The notes beneath the pieces were generated by a model. That model was not told the origin of the DNA. It saw only the letters and a list, made by a program, of their open reading frames with translations, and did not search any database. From UMGS1519 sp050951005 (GTDB lineage Bacteria > Actinomycetota > Coriobacteriia > Coriobacteriales > Eggerthellaceae), in assembly GCA_050951005.1 (NCBI GenBank), contig JBMNIP010000005.1, positions 186,001 to 250,000 of the forward strand: a stretch of 64,000 bases of DNA. Direction: 5' to 3'. The first letter of the stretch is position 1. Each line of letters opens with the position of its first letter. A program made the translations under genes and the position numbers. Below are positions 41,315 to 50,637 of the stretch, one piece after another.

Positions 41315-42304
41315 ATGACACAGCACATCCGGGGAGTCCTTTGCTCTATCGGAGCAAGCGTGACCTGGGGTTTATCGGGAGCATGCGTTCAATGCCTGAC
41401 AGCTCGATACGAAATCGGCTCGTTGGAGCTTACCTCGATCCGGATGCTGTTCGCCGGGATAACCTTCCTCGCCATCGTCGCATGGCGCAACCATTCCTTG
41501 CGCATCGAGACGGTGCACGATCGAAAAACCGTGCTCCGATTGGCAATCTTCGGTATTGTCGGTGTCTTCATCAGCCAATTCGCCTATATACAGGCTATCG
41601 CAACCACCAATGCCGGAACGGCAACGGTGCTGTGCTGCTTGAATTCCGTCATACTGTTGGCGGCGGTCTGCCTGACGAAACGCAAAGCGCCCAAGCCCAT
41701 CGAGGTCGCCGCAATCATCATGGCGCTGGGATCGGTCTGGCTGATTGCCACTGGAGGCAACCCTGAGAATCTTGCAATATCGCCGATCGGACTGGCTTGG
41801 GGCATCTCTGCGGCTGGGTCGATTGCCTTCTATACCATTTATTCGAAGCCCATCATGGCGTCGCACGGTAACATCCCGGCACTTGCCATCGGCATGCTGT
41901 TCGGCGGCTTAACCAGCACCGCCTGCTCGCTTCCCCATTGGTCGATGCCTCAATTGGACCCCTTCGGCATCGTGCTCATTGCCGTTGTCGTGGTCTTTGG
42001 AACAGTGGTCACCTTCGCCCTGTACTTCCAAGCCGTGCTCGCATTGGAAGCGGTAGAAGTAGGCTCGCTGAGCGTAGTGGAACCGATGGTTGCCACGGCC
42101 ATGAGCGCCATCTGGCTGGGAAGCTCGTTTTCCCCTATCGATTACTTCGCATTTGCACTGATGTTAGCCATGGTCGTTCTTGTTTCGCACGCAGGGAGCG
42201 AACCGAACCGCACCGGCGCGCATCGAATTTCCTGGCATCGAATGGTCCAGGAACCGCTCCTCAAGATCTCTCGCCCTGCGATCCGCGCCGCGCTCAGGCG
42301 ATAA
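41315..42304 (+). CDS. EamA/DMT-family transporter
   Basis: 329-aa drug/metabolite-transporter superfamily protein. About ten hydrophobic helices are arranged as two EamA repeats: SIGASVTWGLSGACV at the start and WGISAAGSIAFYTIYSKP in the second half. It probably exports an amino acid or other metabolite; the substrate cannot be told. ATG 41315 has GGAGG 6 nt upstream, and an in-frame ATG at 41237 is less likely. It is divergent from amtB and ends in a hairpin. Confidence 0.9.
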   Translation: MTQHIRGVLCSIGASVTWGLSGACVQCLTARYEIGSLELTSIRMLFAGITFLAIVAWRNHSLRIETVHDRKTVLRLAIFGIVGVFISQFAYIQAIATTNAGTATVLCCLNSVILLAAVCLTKRKAPKPIEVAAIIMALGSVWLIATGGNPENLAISPIGLAWGISAAGSIAFYTIYSKPIMASHGNIPALAIGMLFGGLTSTACSLPHWSMPQLDPFGIVLIAVVVVFGTVVTFALYFQAVLALEAVEVGSLSVVEPMVATAMSAIWLGSSFSPIDYFAFALMLAMVVLVSHAGSEPNRTGAHRISWHRMVQEPLLKISRPAIRAALRR

Positions 42305-42337
42305 ACAGGCGGAATACACCCCTGCAATACTGCGAAG

Positions 42338-42358
42338 CGGCGCCTGAGCAGGGCGCCG
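42338..42358 (+). terminator. Hairpin after the EamA gene
   Basis: CGGCGCC (42338-42344) pairs with GGCGCCG (42352-42358) over a 7-nt loop. The tail TCTTC is a poor U-tract, so the terminator call is moderate. Confidence 0.5.
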
Positions 42359-42419
42359 TCTTCAATGGAACGTTTATCGGTAACCTTCATGACGAGCAAG
42401 CATATACAGCTGACGGTGG

Positions 42420-44954
42420 TTATTTCTCAGAACCGGTAGCGGAGCGCTTGCGTGAGGCCTTCCCGCTACCGCCCGACTTTGCCTTCTTGGCCGCCCGCGC
42501 CTTCTTGCGCGCCTCTTTCTCGGCTGCCTGGCGCTCCTTACCCGGGCACTTGAAATTCGGACACAGCCGCCAAGGACCGCGCTGGGTGTTCACCACGACG
42601 ATAGGAGCACCGCAATCGGGGCATGTCTCCCCGGTCGCCTCTACCTTACCGTATTGGGGCAGAGGATAGCCGGTCCCGCACTCATCGTAGTTCTCGCAAC
42701 GGATGAAGCGCTTCAAAGTCCGAGGGTTCTTGTGGGCGATAAGCTTGGCTTCCTTGCCGTTTTCGGCACAGGCCTTACACGTCCCTACCACCACATCGGG
42801 CTCTACGTTTGTGGGGCAATTCGGATCGATGCAGATAACCCGGGGCTTCTGGCGAAACGCAGAAACCTTCACCTGCGGCATACCGCAAGTCGGGCAGGGG
42901 TCCTTAAGCGCCTCGACGCGTCCGCTGGGAAGGGGATAGGTGACATCGCATTCCGGCCAACCAGCACATCCGATAAACATCGAATGGTTCTTCTGGCTCG
43001 CACGCAGCTGCAGGTCCTTGCCGCACTTCGGGCACTTCCCCACGTACGCATCGGCGGCCACGGCATCGGCAAGCGCCTCCTTCACCTGCTCTTGCCTCGG
43101 CAACAGCTCCCCCAACTGTTCAGCCAGAAGATCACGCGACAAGTCGACCACCTGGGATTTCTTCTCAGAGCCCTCGGCGATTCGCGTCATCTGGCGTTCA
43201 AGGTCGGCGGTCATGTCGCTGCTGGTGATATGGGGAGCGTAGGTACCCAATGCATCGCAAACCGCCATCCCGAGCGCACTCGGCTCGATGGGGTTGTTCT
43301 GCACGTATTTAACCGCATACAGACGATCGATAATGGAATGGCGCGTGGACTTCGTTCCCAACCCGCGCTTCTCCATCTCCTGGATGAGCTTGCCCTGCGA
43401 ATAGCGCGCAGGCGGCTCGGTCTGCTTCTTCGTCAGCTTCGCGCCCTTGAAATCGAGCAGCTGCCCTTCCTCCATTGCCGGCAGTTGCTCGTCCTTCTTC
43501 AAGCCGTATGGGTAGATGGCACGGAATCCGGAAGTCGCCAGCACATCGCCGCGCGCAACGAACGGCTCTCCGCCAACTTGGATCGTCACCTTCGTGCCTT
43601 CGATGTAGGCCGGTTCGGACAGAGTAGCCAGGAATCGGCGGGCGATAAGGTTGTAGAGTTTGAATTCAGCCGGTCCCAGGTCGTCTGGCGTGGCCACGTT
43701 CGTAGGATAGATGGGAGGATGGTCGGTGGTCTCCTGCTTACCGCGCGTTGCCGTCAGGGTGCCTTTAGCCAACAGCTGCCGGCAATAGGGTGCATAGGCG
43801 GGATTGCCGGACAAGCGCTTAACGGTCGCCTCAAGATCGAGCGAAGCCGGATAGACGGTGTTGTCGACGCGCGGATACGAGATATAGCCATCCATATACA
43901 GGCTCTCTGCCAGCCGCATGGTACGTCCCGGGGTAATGCCTACCGAAGAAGCAGCCGCCATCAGCGATGTGGTGTTGAACGGCACGGGCGGATTGACCCG
44001 CCGGCGCTTCCGCTCGATACCTTCGACCGAACCATGATCCTGCCCAGCCACGTGGTCCATAACGGCCTGAGCATCGGCCTCCTTCTTGAAGCGGGAATGA
44101 GCGTGGCCGACGGTGAACTCGTCCTCGCCATCACTGAAGTCGCCGGTAACCACCCAATAATCCTCGGGCTTGAATGCCAGACGCTCCCGTTCACGGGCCA
44201 CCACCAGCGCCAGGGTCGGCGTTTGGACGCGACCGGCGGAACGGACGTTACCGTACCCGCCGAACTTGACCAATGTAAGATAGCGCGTCAGCACTGCACC
44301 CCAGATGAGATCGATTTCCTGGCGCGATTCACCTGCGTTGGCCAAGTTGAAGTCCATTTCCACAAGATTGTCGAACGCATGGGTAATCTCTTCTTTGGTA
44401 ATCGCAGAATAACGGGCGCGATATACTGGCGCGGTATCGTTGACCTCGCGCATCATCGAAAGCGCATCCATCCCGATAAGCTCCCCTTCGCGATCGAAGT
44501 CCGTGGCAATAATCAGCGAATCGGCCTTCTTCGCAAGATTCTTAAGAGCGCGGATGAGCTCCTTCTCTTTCGGAAGCTTCTCGATAGGAGAATACACAAG
44601 ATACGGAAGGGCATCCATCTTCCAGCCGCTGAGATCTATGCCATCTTCGAGGAACGGCTTACGTTTGCGTTTGTAGGGGGGCTTTTCGAGATTGGCCGGG
44701 ATATGGGCCGAGATCTTGTTTCCATCTGCATCCACCCCACGCCATCCTCGGTTCTTCTTGTATTCGAGGCGTTTGACGAAATCGGGCTCCAAGATATGCC
44801 CGCGCAATCCGATGACTACGCAATCTTGTTTGTCTTTATCGGTAAAACGGTAGATGGGCGTCGAATAAACCTTATCGCTCTTCGGTTTCCCGATGCTGAG
44901 GAGCTCGGAGATCTTCTGGCCGGCGATATTCTTCTCGGTAACAATCAGTTTCAC
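42420..44954 (-). CDS. topA: Type IA DNA topoisomerase (TopA-like)
   Basis: 844-aa enzyme that relaxes negative supercoils through a 5'-phosphotyrosine. The Toprim domain begins MKLIVTEKNIAGQKI and carries ATDFDREGELIG near 150. The catalytic Tyr region is YISYPRVDN near 325. Both motifs look more like the archaeal/topo III branch than classic bacterial TopA (DPDREGE, ITYMRTD). The C-terminal third has four Cys4 zinc ribbons (CPKCGKDL, CPTCGMP, CKACAENG, CPDCGAP) and a Lys/Ala-rich tail. It is probably the main topoisomerase I of this genome. AAGGGG precedes the ATG, and TATTAT about 60 bp upstream is a plausible -10. Confidence 0.92.
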   Translation of the reverse strand: MKLIVTEKNIAGQKISELLSIGKPKSDKVYSTPIYRFTDKDKQDCVVIGLRGHILEPDFVKRLEYKKNRGWRGVDADGNKISAHIPANLEKPPYKRKRKPFLEDGIDLSGWKMDALPYLVYSPIEKLPKEKELIRALKNLAKKADSLIIATDFDREGELIGMDALSMMREVNDTAPVYRARYSAITKEEITHAFDNLVEMDFNLANAGESRQEIDLIWGAVLTRYLTLVKFGGYGNVRSAGRVQTPTLALVVARERERLAFKPEDYWVVTGDFSDGEDEFTVGHAHSRFKKEADAQAVMDHVAGQDHGSVEGIERKRRRVNPPVPFNTTSLMAAASSVGITPGRTMRLAESLYMDGYISYPRVDNTVYPASLDLEATVKRLSGNPAYAPYCRQLLAKGTLTATRGKQETTDHPPIYPTNVATPDDLGPAEFKLYNLIARRFLATLSEPAYIEGTKVTIQVGGEPFVARGDVLATSGFRAIYPYGLKKDEQLPAMEEGQLLDFKGAKLTKKQTEPPARYSQGKLIQEMEKRGLGTKSTRHSIIDRLYAVKYVQNNPIEPSALGMAVCDALGTYAPHITSSDMTADLERQMTRIAEGSEKKSQVVDLSRDLLAEQLGELLPRQEQVKEALADAVAADAYVGKCPKCGKDLQLRASQKNHSMFIGCAGWPECDVTYPLPSGRVEALKDPCPTCGMPQVKVSAFRQKPRVICIDPNCPTNVEPDVVVGTCKACAENGKEAKLIAHKNPRTLKRFIRCENYDECGTGYPLPQYGKVEATGETCPDCGAPIVVVNTQRGPWRLCPNFKCPGKERQAAEKEARKKARAAKKAKSGGSGKASRKRSATGSEK

Positions 44955-45209
44955 ACGGTGCCCCTTTCCATAGATTTAACGTGCGAGGGGATAAACGCCG
45001 TAAATAATACCGTATGTTTTCTCAAGGGCAAGACTCGCACGGTAAAGTTTCCGTATGCAATCGGAATCGCTTTTCCTAACAAGATGGAACGCCAGGACAC
45101 CATCCGACCAGCTCATGACCGGTATGGCTGTCCATATGCAAAACGTGAATCAGAAACTCCCCCGCAGGAACGGATGTCCGTGCAATAGGTTCTCGGTAGC
45201 GCCGAGGTC

Positions 45210-46253
45210 CTAAGCGGGCGAATTCTGGACAACCGAACGCTGCATGCGTCGGGAAGCCTTGCGCTCCTGTTCGGCCCTTTCCCGCTCGAGTACCGGTTTC
45301 ATCGCAGCGATGGCGCATGCCAATTGCTCGTCGTCCGGCTCCTTGGTCGTGAGCTTCTGCATCTGCAGCCCCGGCCACAGAACAATGCGAACAAGCTTCT
45401 TCTCGGGATGTGCCCCAGCCCACTTCACCGTGATCTCATACGACACGCCCGCGATTACTGGCATAAGAAGAACGCGCACTGTCATGACCAGAACCAGCTT
45501 CGGAACGGTATCGTGTACACCCCATGCATCGATGAGGCCGTTGAGAGGCGTGATCGTGTAAATAAAAATCGCGATGATCATGACCATGATCAGGAATGCC
45601 GTACCGCAGCGGACATGCAGGCGCGGGAACGACCGTGCATTCTCCGGGGTCAAGGGCAGACCGTGCTCGAAACAATGGATGGTCTTGTGCTCGGCGCCAT
45701 GGAATTCGAACATGCGGGAAATATCTTTCATACGGCCGATAAGCCAGATATAGAAGATGAAGATACCGACACGCAGGATACCGTCGATGATATTCCAGAG
45801 CAGGGTGCGGTCGTCGTATTCGCCGACCATGACATTCGTGAGGATAGCCGGCGCAACGATGAAAAGCACGATGCCGAGACAGAGACCGAGGATCATCGAG
45901 ATCGCCATCGCCCCGGATCCGAATTCGAAATCGTCTTCCCCATCCTCGCCGTCGGGGCCGAAGGCATGTTGACTTGCAATGGAGAGCGCTTTGTATCCCA
46001 ACACCAGGGATTCGAAAAACGCGGTGCACCCGCGGATAATCGGCCAGTACAGCCAACGGTTCTTCTCCTTGCCTGAGGCGAGGTCATGCTCTTCAACATA
46101 AAGATTGCCATCAGGTTCGCGCACCGCCGCCGCCCAATTGTAGCGACCGCGCATCATGATTCCCTCGATCAGCGCCTGACCGCCGACATGGGTTTTCAGC
46201 TGCCCGTCCTCCTCAAAGGCGCGGTAGGTATCTGAGTGTTTGTTAGACTTCAT
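45210..46253 (-). CDS. DUF1385 (YqhQ-like) membrane protein
   Basis: About 347-aa protein of a Gram-positive family without known function. It opens with the DUF1385 signature VGGQALIEGIMMRG. FEFHGAEHKTIHCFEHG in the middle (HGAEHKTIHCFE) and LHVRCGTAFLI are conserved blocks, and about five to six hydrophobic helices follow. ATG 46253 is used; a TTG 18 bp upstream is an alternative. It lies upstream of topA on the same strand but with a 255-bp gap, which holds only the putative topA promoter and no gene. Confidence 0.88.
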   Translation of the reverse strand: MKSNKHSDTYRAFEEDGQLKTHVGGQALIEGIMMRGRYNWAAAVREPDGNLYVEEHDLASGKEKNRWLYWPIIRGCTAFFESLVLGYKALSIASQHAFGPDGEDGEDDFEFGSGAMAISMILGLCLGIVLFIVAPAILTNVMVGEYDDRTLLWNIIDGILRVGIFIFYIWLIGRMKDISRMFEFHGAEHKTIHCFEHGLPLTPENARSFPRLHVRCGTAFLIMVMIIAIFIYTITPLNGLIDAWGVHDTVPKLVLVMTVRVLLMPVIAGVSYEITVKWAGAHPEKKLVRIVLWPGLQMQKLTTKEPDDEQLACAIAAMKPVLERERAEQERKASRRMQRSVVQNSPA

Positions 46254-46353
46254 TACCTGCGATTCGCTCAACTTTGCATGTGCCTATATCATAGCCGCCC
46301 CATCCGGACGATACCGCGATATCGCAACAGCATCGTGAAAACCCCAAAAGAAG

Positions 46354-46383
46354 AAGGCGGAACCGCAACAGCAGTTCCGCCTT
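46354..46383 (-). terminator. Terminator of hsp20
   Basis: Minus-strand stem AAGGCGGAAC/GTTCCGCCTT with a 10-nt loop, followed by CTTCTTTTGGGGTTTT, 46 bp after the hsp20 stop. Confidence 0.75.
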
Positions 46384-46428
46384 CGCTGGATCGGCATATG
46401 CGCGCCAATCCGTGTGGAGGATCTCGAA

Positions 46429-46857
46429 TTAATCTATGGAGATCTTACGTGCACCGTTGTCGTGCTGTTTCTTGGGCACGGTTACTTTCAGCACGCCGTT
46501 CTCGAGCTTTGCCTGGATGGCATCCTCATCGCCATCTTTCAGCAGGATGCTCCTCGACATCGAGACGCGTGAACGTTCGCGGTAGAGGTACTCGCCCTGA
46601 TCGTCTTTCTGCTCATCATCGTTCTGGTAATTGACCGAAATCGTCAACGTATCATTGTTGTGCTCGATATCGATATCGTTCTTGTCTACGCCCGGCATAT
46701 CGGCCTCGACGGTGTATTCATTATCGGTCTCCTTGACATCGATTTTGAATCCGCCGCGAACGGCCTCGCTCGTCGGAGTCGTGAAGAAATCATCCAACAG
46801 GTTGTAGAGATCCGCAGGAGTGTTGTGCAGGTATGTGCGAGGAACCAGAGACATCAT
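46429..46857 (-). CDS. Hsp20/alpha-crystallin small heat-shock protein
   Basis: 142-aa ATP-independent holdase chaperone. The alpha-crystallin domain begins near 38 (FKIDVKETDNEYTVEADMPG in parts: DVKETDNEY, EADMPGVDKNDID) and has the dimer-forming RSRVSMSRSILL and the A-x-x-x-n-G-v-L motif AKLENGVLKVTVPK near 120. The C-terminal tail is short. Two adjacent ATG codons (46857, 46854) may start it, with a weak ribosome site. No HrcA CIRCE or HspR HAIR element is present upstream; the leader holds a hairpin. Confidence 0.93.
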   Translation of the reverse strand: MMSLVPRTYLHNTPADLYNLLDDFFTTPTSEAVRGGFKIDVKETDNEYTVEADMPGVDKNDIDIEHNNDTLTISVNYQNDDEQKDDQGEYLYRERSRVSMSRSILLKDGDEDAIQAKLENGVLKVTVPKKQHDNGARKISID

Positions 46858-46921
46858 GATTAACCACTTCTCTTCGAAACATCCGCTTCTCCACAGCTGA
46901 TTGCTGCGGTTCATCACGGGC

Positions 46922-46963
46922 GGGAACCCTTTCGGTTCCCTTCCTTTTACGTCTGTTACTATA
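46922..46963 (-). promoter_or_regulatory. hsp20 promoter and leader hairpin
   Basis: TGCTATAGT on the minus strand is an extended -10 (TATAGT at 46963-46958) with a weak -35. The transcript begins with a hairpin GGGAACC/GGTTCCC (46940-46922) closed by a purine loop, about 65 nt before the start codon. The gap 46964-47168 up to the FAD protein gene holds only a TATACT-like -10. Confidence 0.5.
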
Positions 46964-47168
46964 GCACGTTCTGAAAGAAAATCTACATTGTTTGACTTAG
47001 ATTTCATATTTCGTTCACTTTTAGGTTATTTGCGTGTTAAATATAGTGAAATCATCATCGTTTCTCAGCATAATCGCAGGTAAAACGTGAGTTTCTAACG
47101 AGTCCTCTCAAGGAAGGATATACTGAGAAATCGAAACATAGACAACCAGCAAGGAAAAGAGAGAACGC

Positions 47169-48578
47169 ATGCAGCAAGAATTCGACGTCATAATCATCGG
47201 AGCGGGTCCTTCGGGTATCTTCTGCGCGTACGAGCTGCTGCGCACACAACCTTCGTTGCGCGTCCTGATCATCGAACGGGGTCACGCTATAGAGCATCGA
47301 ACCTGTCCGAAGCGAATCACGGGAGTGTGTGCGCACTGCAATCCCTGCTCGATTACCTCGGGATTCGCAGGTGCCGGCGCATTCTCCGATGGGAAGCTGT
47401 CGCTGTCTCCCGAAGTCGGTGGGTACTTGCCCGATTTCTTGGGACCCGAGCAAACCCGCCGTCTGATCCGCGAATCCGATGAAATCTACCTTGCATTCGG
47501 GGCCGACACCCACGTATACGGTATTGATGATCCGCAGGCTATCGCGGCTATCCGCGCCAAGGCGCGCCGCGCCGGCCTTTCGCTGGTAGAATGCCCAATC
47601 CGCCACCTGGGAACCGAGGAAGGCGGCAAACTGTACCAACGCATGCAGAACCACCTTATCAGCGTTGGCGTGACGTTCGCCTTCGACACTGCCGTCGCCG
47701 ATATCATTATCGAGAACGGCAAGGCCGTCGGGGTCGTTACCGGTAGCGGCGAACGCTATTCAGCTCCTTCTGTGGTGGCGGCGGTAGGGCGCGTCGGCTC
47801 CGCCTGGCTGTCCGGCATCTGCAGACAGCACGGTATCGATACGGAAGTCGGCACCGTCGACATCGGCGTACGAGTAGAACTTTCCAACGATACGGTCTCA
47901 ATCCTCAACGACGAGCTTTATGAGGCCAAGTTGAAATATGTGACTCCGACCTATCGGGACAAGGTTCGCACCTTCTGCACGAACCCCGGCGGCGAAGTCA
48001 CGAGCGAGGTCTACGATGGCGATCTGATGACGGTAAACGGTCATGCCTACAAATCGACCGACCGAAAGACGGCCAACACCAATTTCGCCTTATTGGTATC
48101 CCAGCGTTTCACGAAGCCCTTCAAGACACCTATCTCCTATGGACGATCCATCGCACGGCTTGCCAACATGCTCTGTGACGGAAGCGTCATGGTGCAGACG
48201 CTCGGCGATATTCGTCGCGGGCGCCGTTCGACGGAGGCCCGCATTGCCGCCAACCCCATCCAACCGACCATGAAGGATGCCGTAGCCGGCGATTTGGCGC
48301 TTGCCCTTCCCCACCGCATCATGGTCGACCTGATGGAAATGATCGATGCCTTGGACAAGCTCGCTCCTGGCGTTGCTGCCGACGAAACGCTGTTATACGG
48401 CATCGAGGTAAAGTTCTACTCGAACATGGTCACGGTGACCCCTGAATTCGAAACGAATGTCAAAGGGTTGTACGCTATCGGCGACGGAGCCTCGATTACC
48501 CACGGTCTGCAACAGGCGAGCGCAAACGGGCTTGCCGTTGCACGTGCCATCTTATCCGGGCATCGCAGCACCCGATAA
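47169..48578 (+). CDS. FAD-dependent oxidoreductase (COG2509 family)
   Basis: 469-aa flavoprotein of unknown substrate. FAD-binding VIIIGAGPSGIFCAYEL at the N-terminus, then IIERGHAIEHR, a Cys-rich CPKRITGVCAHCNPC and the COG2509 hallmark GAGAFSDGKLSLS. The C-terminal GLYAIGDGASITHGLQQASA closes the FAD site. Related proteins are described as uncharacterised FAD-dependent dehydrogenases. Cys residues could bind a metal or take part in redox. It has no membrane segments and stands alone; GAGAGAA precedes the ATG. Confidence 0.88.
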   Translation: MQQEFDVIIIGAGPSGIFCAYELLRTQPSLRVLIIERGHAIEHRTCPKRITGVCAHCNPCSITSGFAGAGAFSDGKLSLSPEVGGYLPDFLGPEQTRRLIRESDEIYLAFGADTHVYGIDDPQAIAAIRAKARRAGLSLVECPIRHLGTEEGGKLYQRMQNHLISVGVTFAFDTAVADIIIENGKAVGVVTGSGERYSAPSVVAAVGRVGSAWLSGICRQHGIDTEVGTVDIGVRVELSNDTVSILNDELYEAKLKYVTPTYRDKVRTFCTNPGGEVTSEVYDGDLMTVNGHAYKSTDRKTANTNFALLVSQRFTKPFKTPISYGRSIARLANMLCDGSVMVQTLGDIRRGRRSTEARIAANPIQPTMKDAVAGDLALALPHRIMVDLMEMIDALDKLAPGVAADETLLYGIEVKFYSNMVTVTPEFETNVKGLYAIGDGASITHGLQQASANGLAVARAILSGHRSTR

Positions 48579-48675
48579 CCGATTGGCGCTTGCCTTCCTG
48601 AATATTCGCGATTCAAGAACGGTTCTACGGATGCCGTCTCGAGCAGGGACATTAGGTATCTGCAACTATCACGTT

Positions 48676-48719
48676 GGAAACCCGGTAAAGCCCCGGTAGC
48701 GCTCTTTCCTACCCTTTCC
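48676..48719 (+). promoter_or_regulatory. Possible structured 5' leader of the secreted InlB-repeat gene
   Basis: GGAAA (48676-48680) can pair with TTTCC (48715-48719), enclosing GGTAG (48695-48699) with CTACC (48709-48713). CCGG at 48682-48685 can alternatively pair with CCGG at 48693-48696, which would open the GGTAG stem. It resembles a two-state leader, but no known riboswitch class was recognised. Confidence 0.3.
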
Positions 48720-48765
48720 CCAGATGTCAGCTTAAAGGACTCGGCAACTTGAGAAAGGACCCATC

Positions 48766-50637
48766 ATGAAACTATCTCTGCGGATCGGCAATGCTCCGTC
48801 GGTCGGCACCTGGGCGGCAATCGCCATGCTTCTTGCAGGAATGATTGCAGCAGCAGGCATCCCAGCATATGCCGATACCACCCTGCACCGCAACGGTTTC
48901 GGAGCTGTCCCAGCACAAAAGATCGTCTTCGACAAACTTGACCTGAGTAAGGCAACGGTCTCCGACGCCATCACCTCGGTTAAACGAAAATCAGTAAAGA
49001 AGGAGGGGGAAACGGCCCTTCGGAGCTCGCTGGTTCTCCATGTGAAGAAAGGGAATGCGAAGACAATCTCGGCTCCCTTCACCGTACGCTTCAACAACGC
49101 CGGCTACGACGCGAATGGGAATCGCGTGGATCTGCTTTTGAAATGCGACAAGCTGGTATTGAAACCTTACCAGAACGCCGGGGTTGCCAAAGGGGACTAC
49201 ATCCTGATGCGCAACACCGAACAGATGAATAGCATCGGCATCTTCGCTTGGTGCGTGGCCGGACAGAAGAACCAACTGGGCATCCAGCAGGATTACAGCG
49301 TAAAGGTGCTGAAGCGCGGGACGAACACCTCCTGCGGTTTGCCTCTCCTGATGTACACCACTGATTTGGACACGCGCGACCTTACCGGGAAAACGGCAAG
49401 CTATTCTGGGCCGTTCGCCGAATCGGTGAAGCTCTTGTCCGGCTACGAGCAGGACAGTTACATCACCGCCGATTCGACGTTGAAAGCCAGCGAAGGAAAC
49501 ACACGTTTCCACGGATCGGCCATCGATACCAATACTGATAAATCGGCAGTGGTCTTCTCGCTGGGTGCTAAAGGCGGAAAGATCAGATGGAGTGGCACAA
49601 AATGCGGCACCAACCTGTTCAAAGCGTTCAGCCGCACCATCACGTCATCGGCTGGAACCGGCGGATCAATCGACCCGAATGGCGCCACCTCCGTCCTCTG
49701 GCGAAATAACCAAACATTCAAGATCGACGCGAATGAACACTTCGACATCGCAGAGGTCCTCGTGGATGGGAAAAGCATCGGACCAGCAGATTCCTACACA
49801 TTTAAGGAAGTAACAGAGAACCACCGCATCGCCGCCTCGTTCGTCCCCCATCCCTATACGCTGTCATTCGACCTGAATGGACAGGAAGGTACGGCACCCG
49901 AAGGCCAGAACCTGCATTACCAGGAGAAGGCAAAGAAGCCGGATGAGCCAACTGCCGAAGGCTTCACCTTCGAAGGATGGTACAAGGATCCCGAAGGCAA
50001 CAGCATTTGGAACTTCGAGACCGATACGATGCCCGGCGCGGACACGACCCTCTATGCAAAATGGGCCCCGATAACCCATACCGTCGCCTTCGTCGATCCG
50101 GACGGGAACCCCATCGATGAGCAGAAGATACCCGACGGCCAAGACGCCAAGGATCCAGGCGCCCCCGAAATCTCCGGCAAGACCTTTACCGGCTGGGATA
50201 AGGATTTCACCAACGTGAAGGAAGACCTCGTCGTTACGGCGCAGTATGAAGATGCGCCGCAGAGCAGCTCAAGTTCCGAGTCTTCCACCACCGAGAGCAG
50301 CGCGGAATCGGCTTCCTCATCGACGGAAGGCTCAACTTCGGCGGAAAGGTCTTCTTCTCAGAACCTGAAACGTTCTTCTGGAGTAGGCACTGACGCTTCC
50401 GTCAACTCGAATCAACACGGCAAGGACAGGACGGGTTCTTTGAATACGGCCGGAGAATCCAAATCCTCTTCTGGGGCGGAAGACGCAAGTAATGCACATG
50501 GGTCAGACGGCAGCTATGCGAAAACCGGTAATCCCTTCATCGATTGGTGGTGGGCCTTTGCCCTTGCAGGTGCCATCGGCGCAGCGCTCGTCGGGTACGG
50601 CATCCATTCGGCCCATCGACCCTCTCACCGGCGCTAG
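48766..50637 (+). CDS. Secreted, probably sortase-anchored protein with InlB B-repeats
   Basis: 623-aa surface protein. Signal peptide with cleavage after AYA near 37, then a large domain of about 330 residues with no known fold. Next come an InlB B-repeat (Listeria-Bacteroides repeat; YTLSFDLNGQ to DTTLYAKW), a second related repeat ending in TAQYED, and a Ser/Thr/Glu linker of about 80 residues. The C-terminus reads YAKTG (about 584-588), a hydrophobic helix and a basic end, which is a cell-wall sorting signal with a non-LPxTG motif. The sortase gene begins at the very next base. AAAGGA precedes the ATG. The ligand or target is unknown. Confidence 0.88.
   Translation: MKLSLRIGNAPSVGTWAAIAMLLAGMIAAAGIPAYADTTLHRNGFGAVPAQKIVFDKLDLSKATVSDAITSVKRKSVKKEGETALRSSLVLHVKKGNAKTISAPFTVRFNNAGYDANGNRVDLLLKCDKLVLKPYQNAGVAKGDYILMRNTEQMNSIGIFAWCVAGQKNQLGIQQDYSVKVLKRGTNTSCGLPLLMYTTDLDTRDLTGKTASYSGPFAESVKLLSGYEQDSYITADSTLKASEGNTRFHGSAIDTNTDKSAVVFSLGAKGGKIRWSGTKCGTNLFKAFSRTITSSAGTGGSIDPNGATSVLWRNNQTFKIDANEHFDIAEVLVDGKSIGPADSYTFKEVTENHRIAASFVPHPYTLSFDLNGQEGTAPEGQNLHYQEKAKKPDEPTAEGFTFEGWYKDPEGNSIWNFETDTMPGADTTLYAKWAPITHTVAFVDPDGNPIDEQKIPDGQDAKDPGAPEISGKTFTGWDKDFTNVKEDLVVTAQYEDAPQSSSSSESSTTESSAESASSSTEGSTSAERSSSQNLKRSSGVGTDASVNSNQHGKDRTGSLNTAGESKSSSGAEDASNAHGSDGSYAKTGNPFIDWWWAFALAGAIGAALVGYGIHSAHRPSHRR

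Noticed and set aside
42654..45188. 844-codon plus-strand frame opposite topA
   Set aside because: The topA reading shows clear motifs; the antisense peptide has none.
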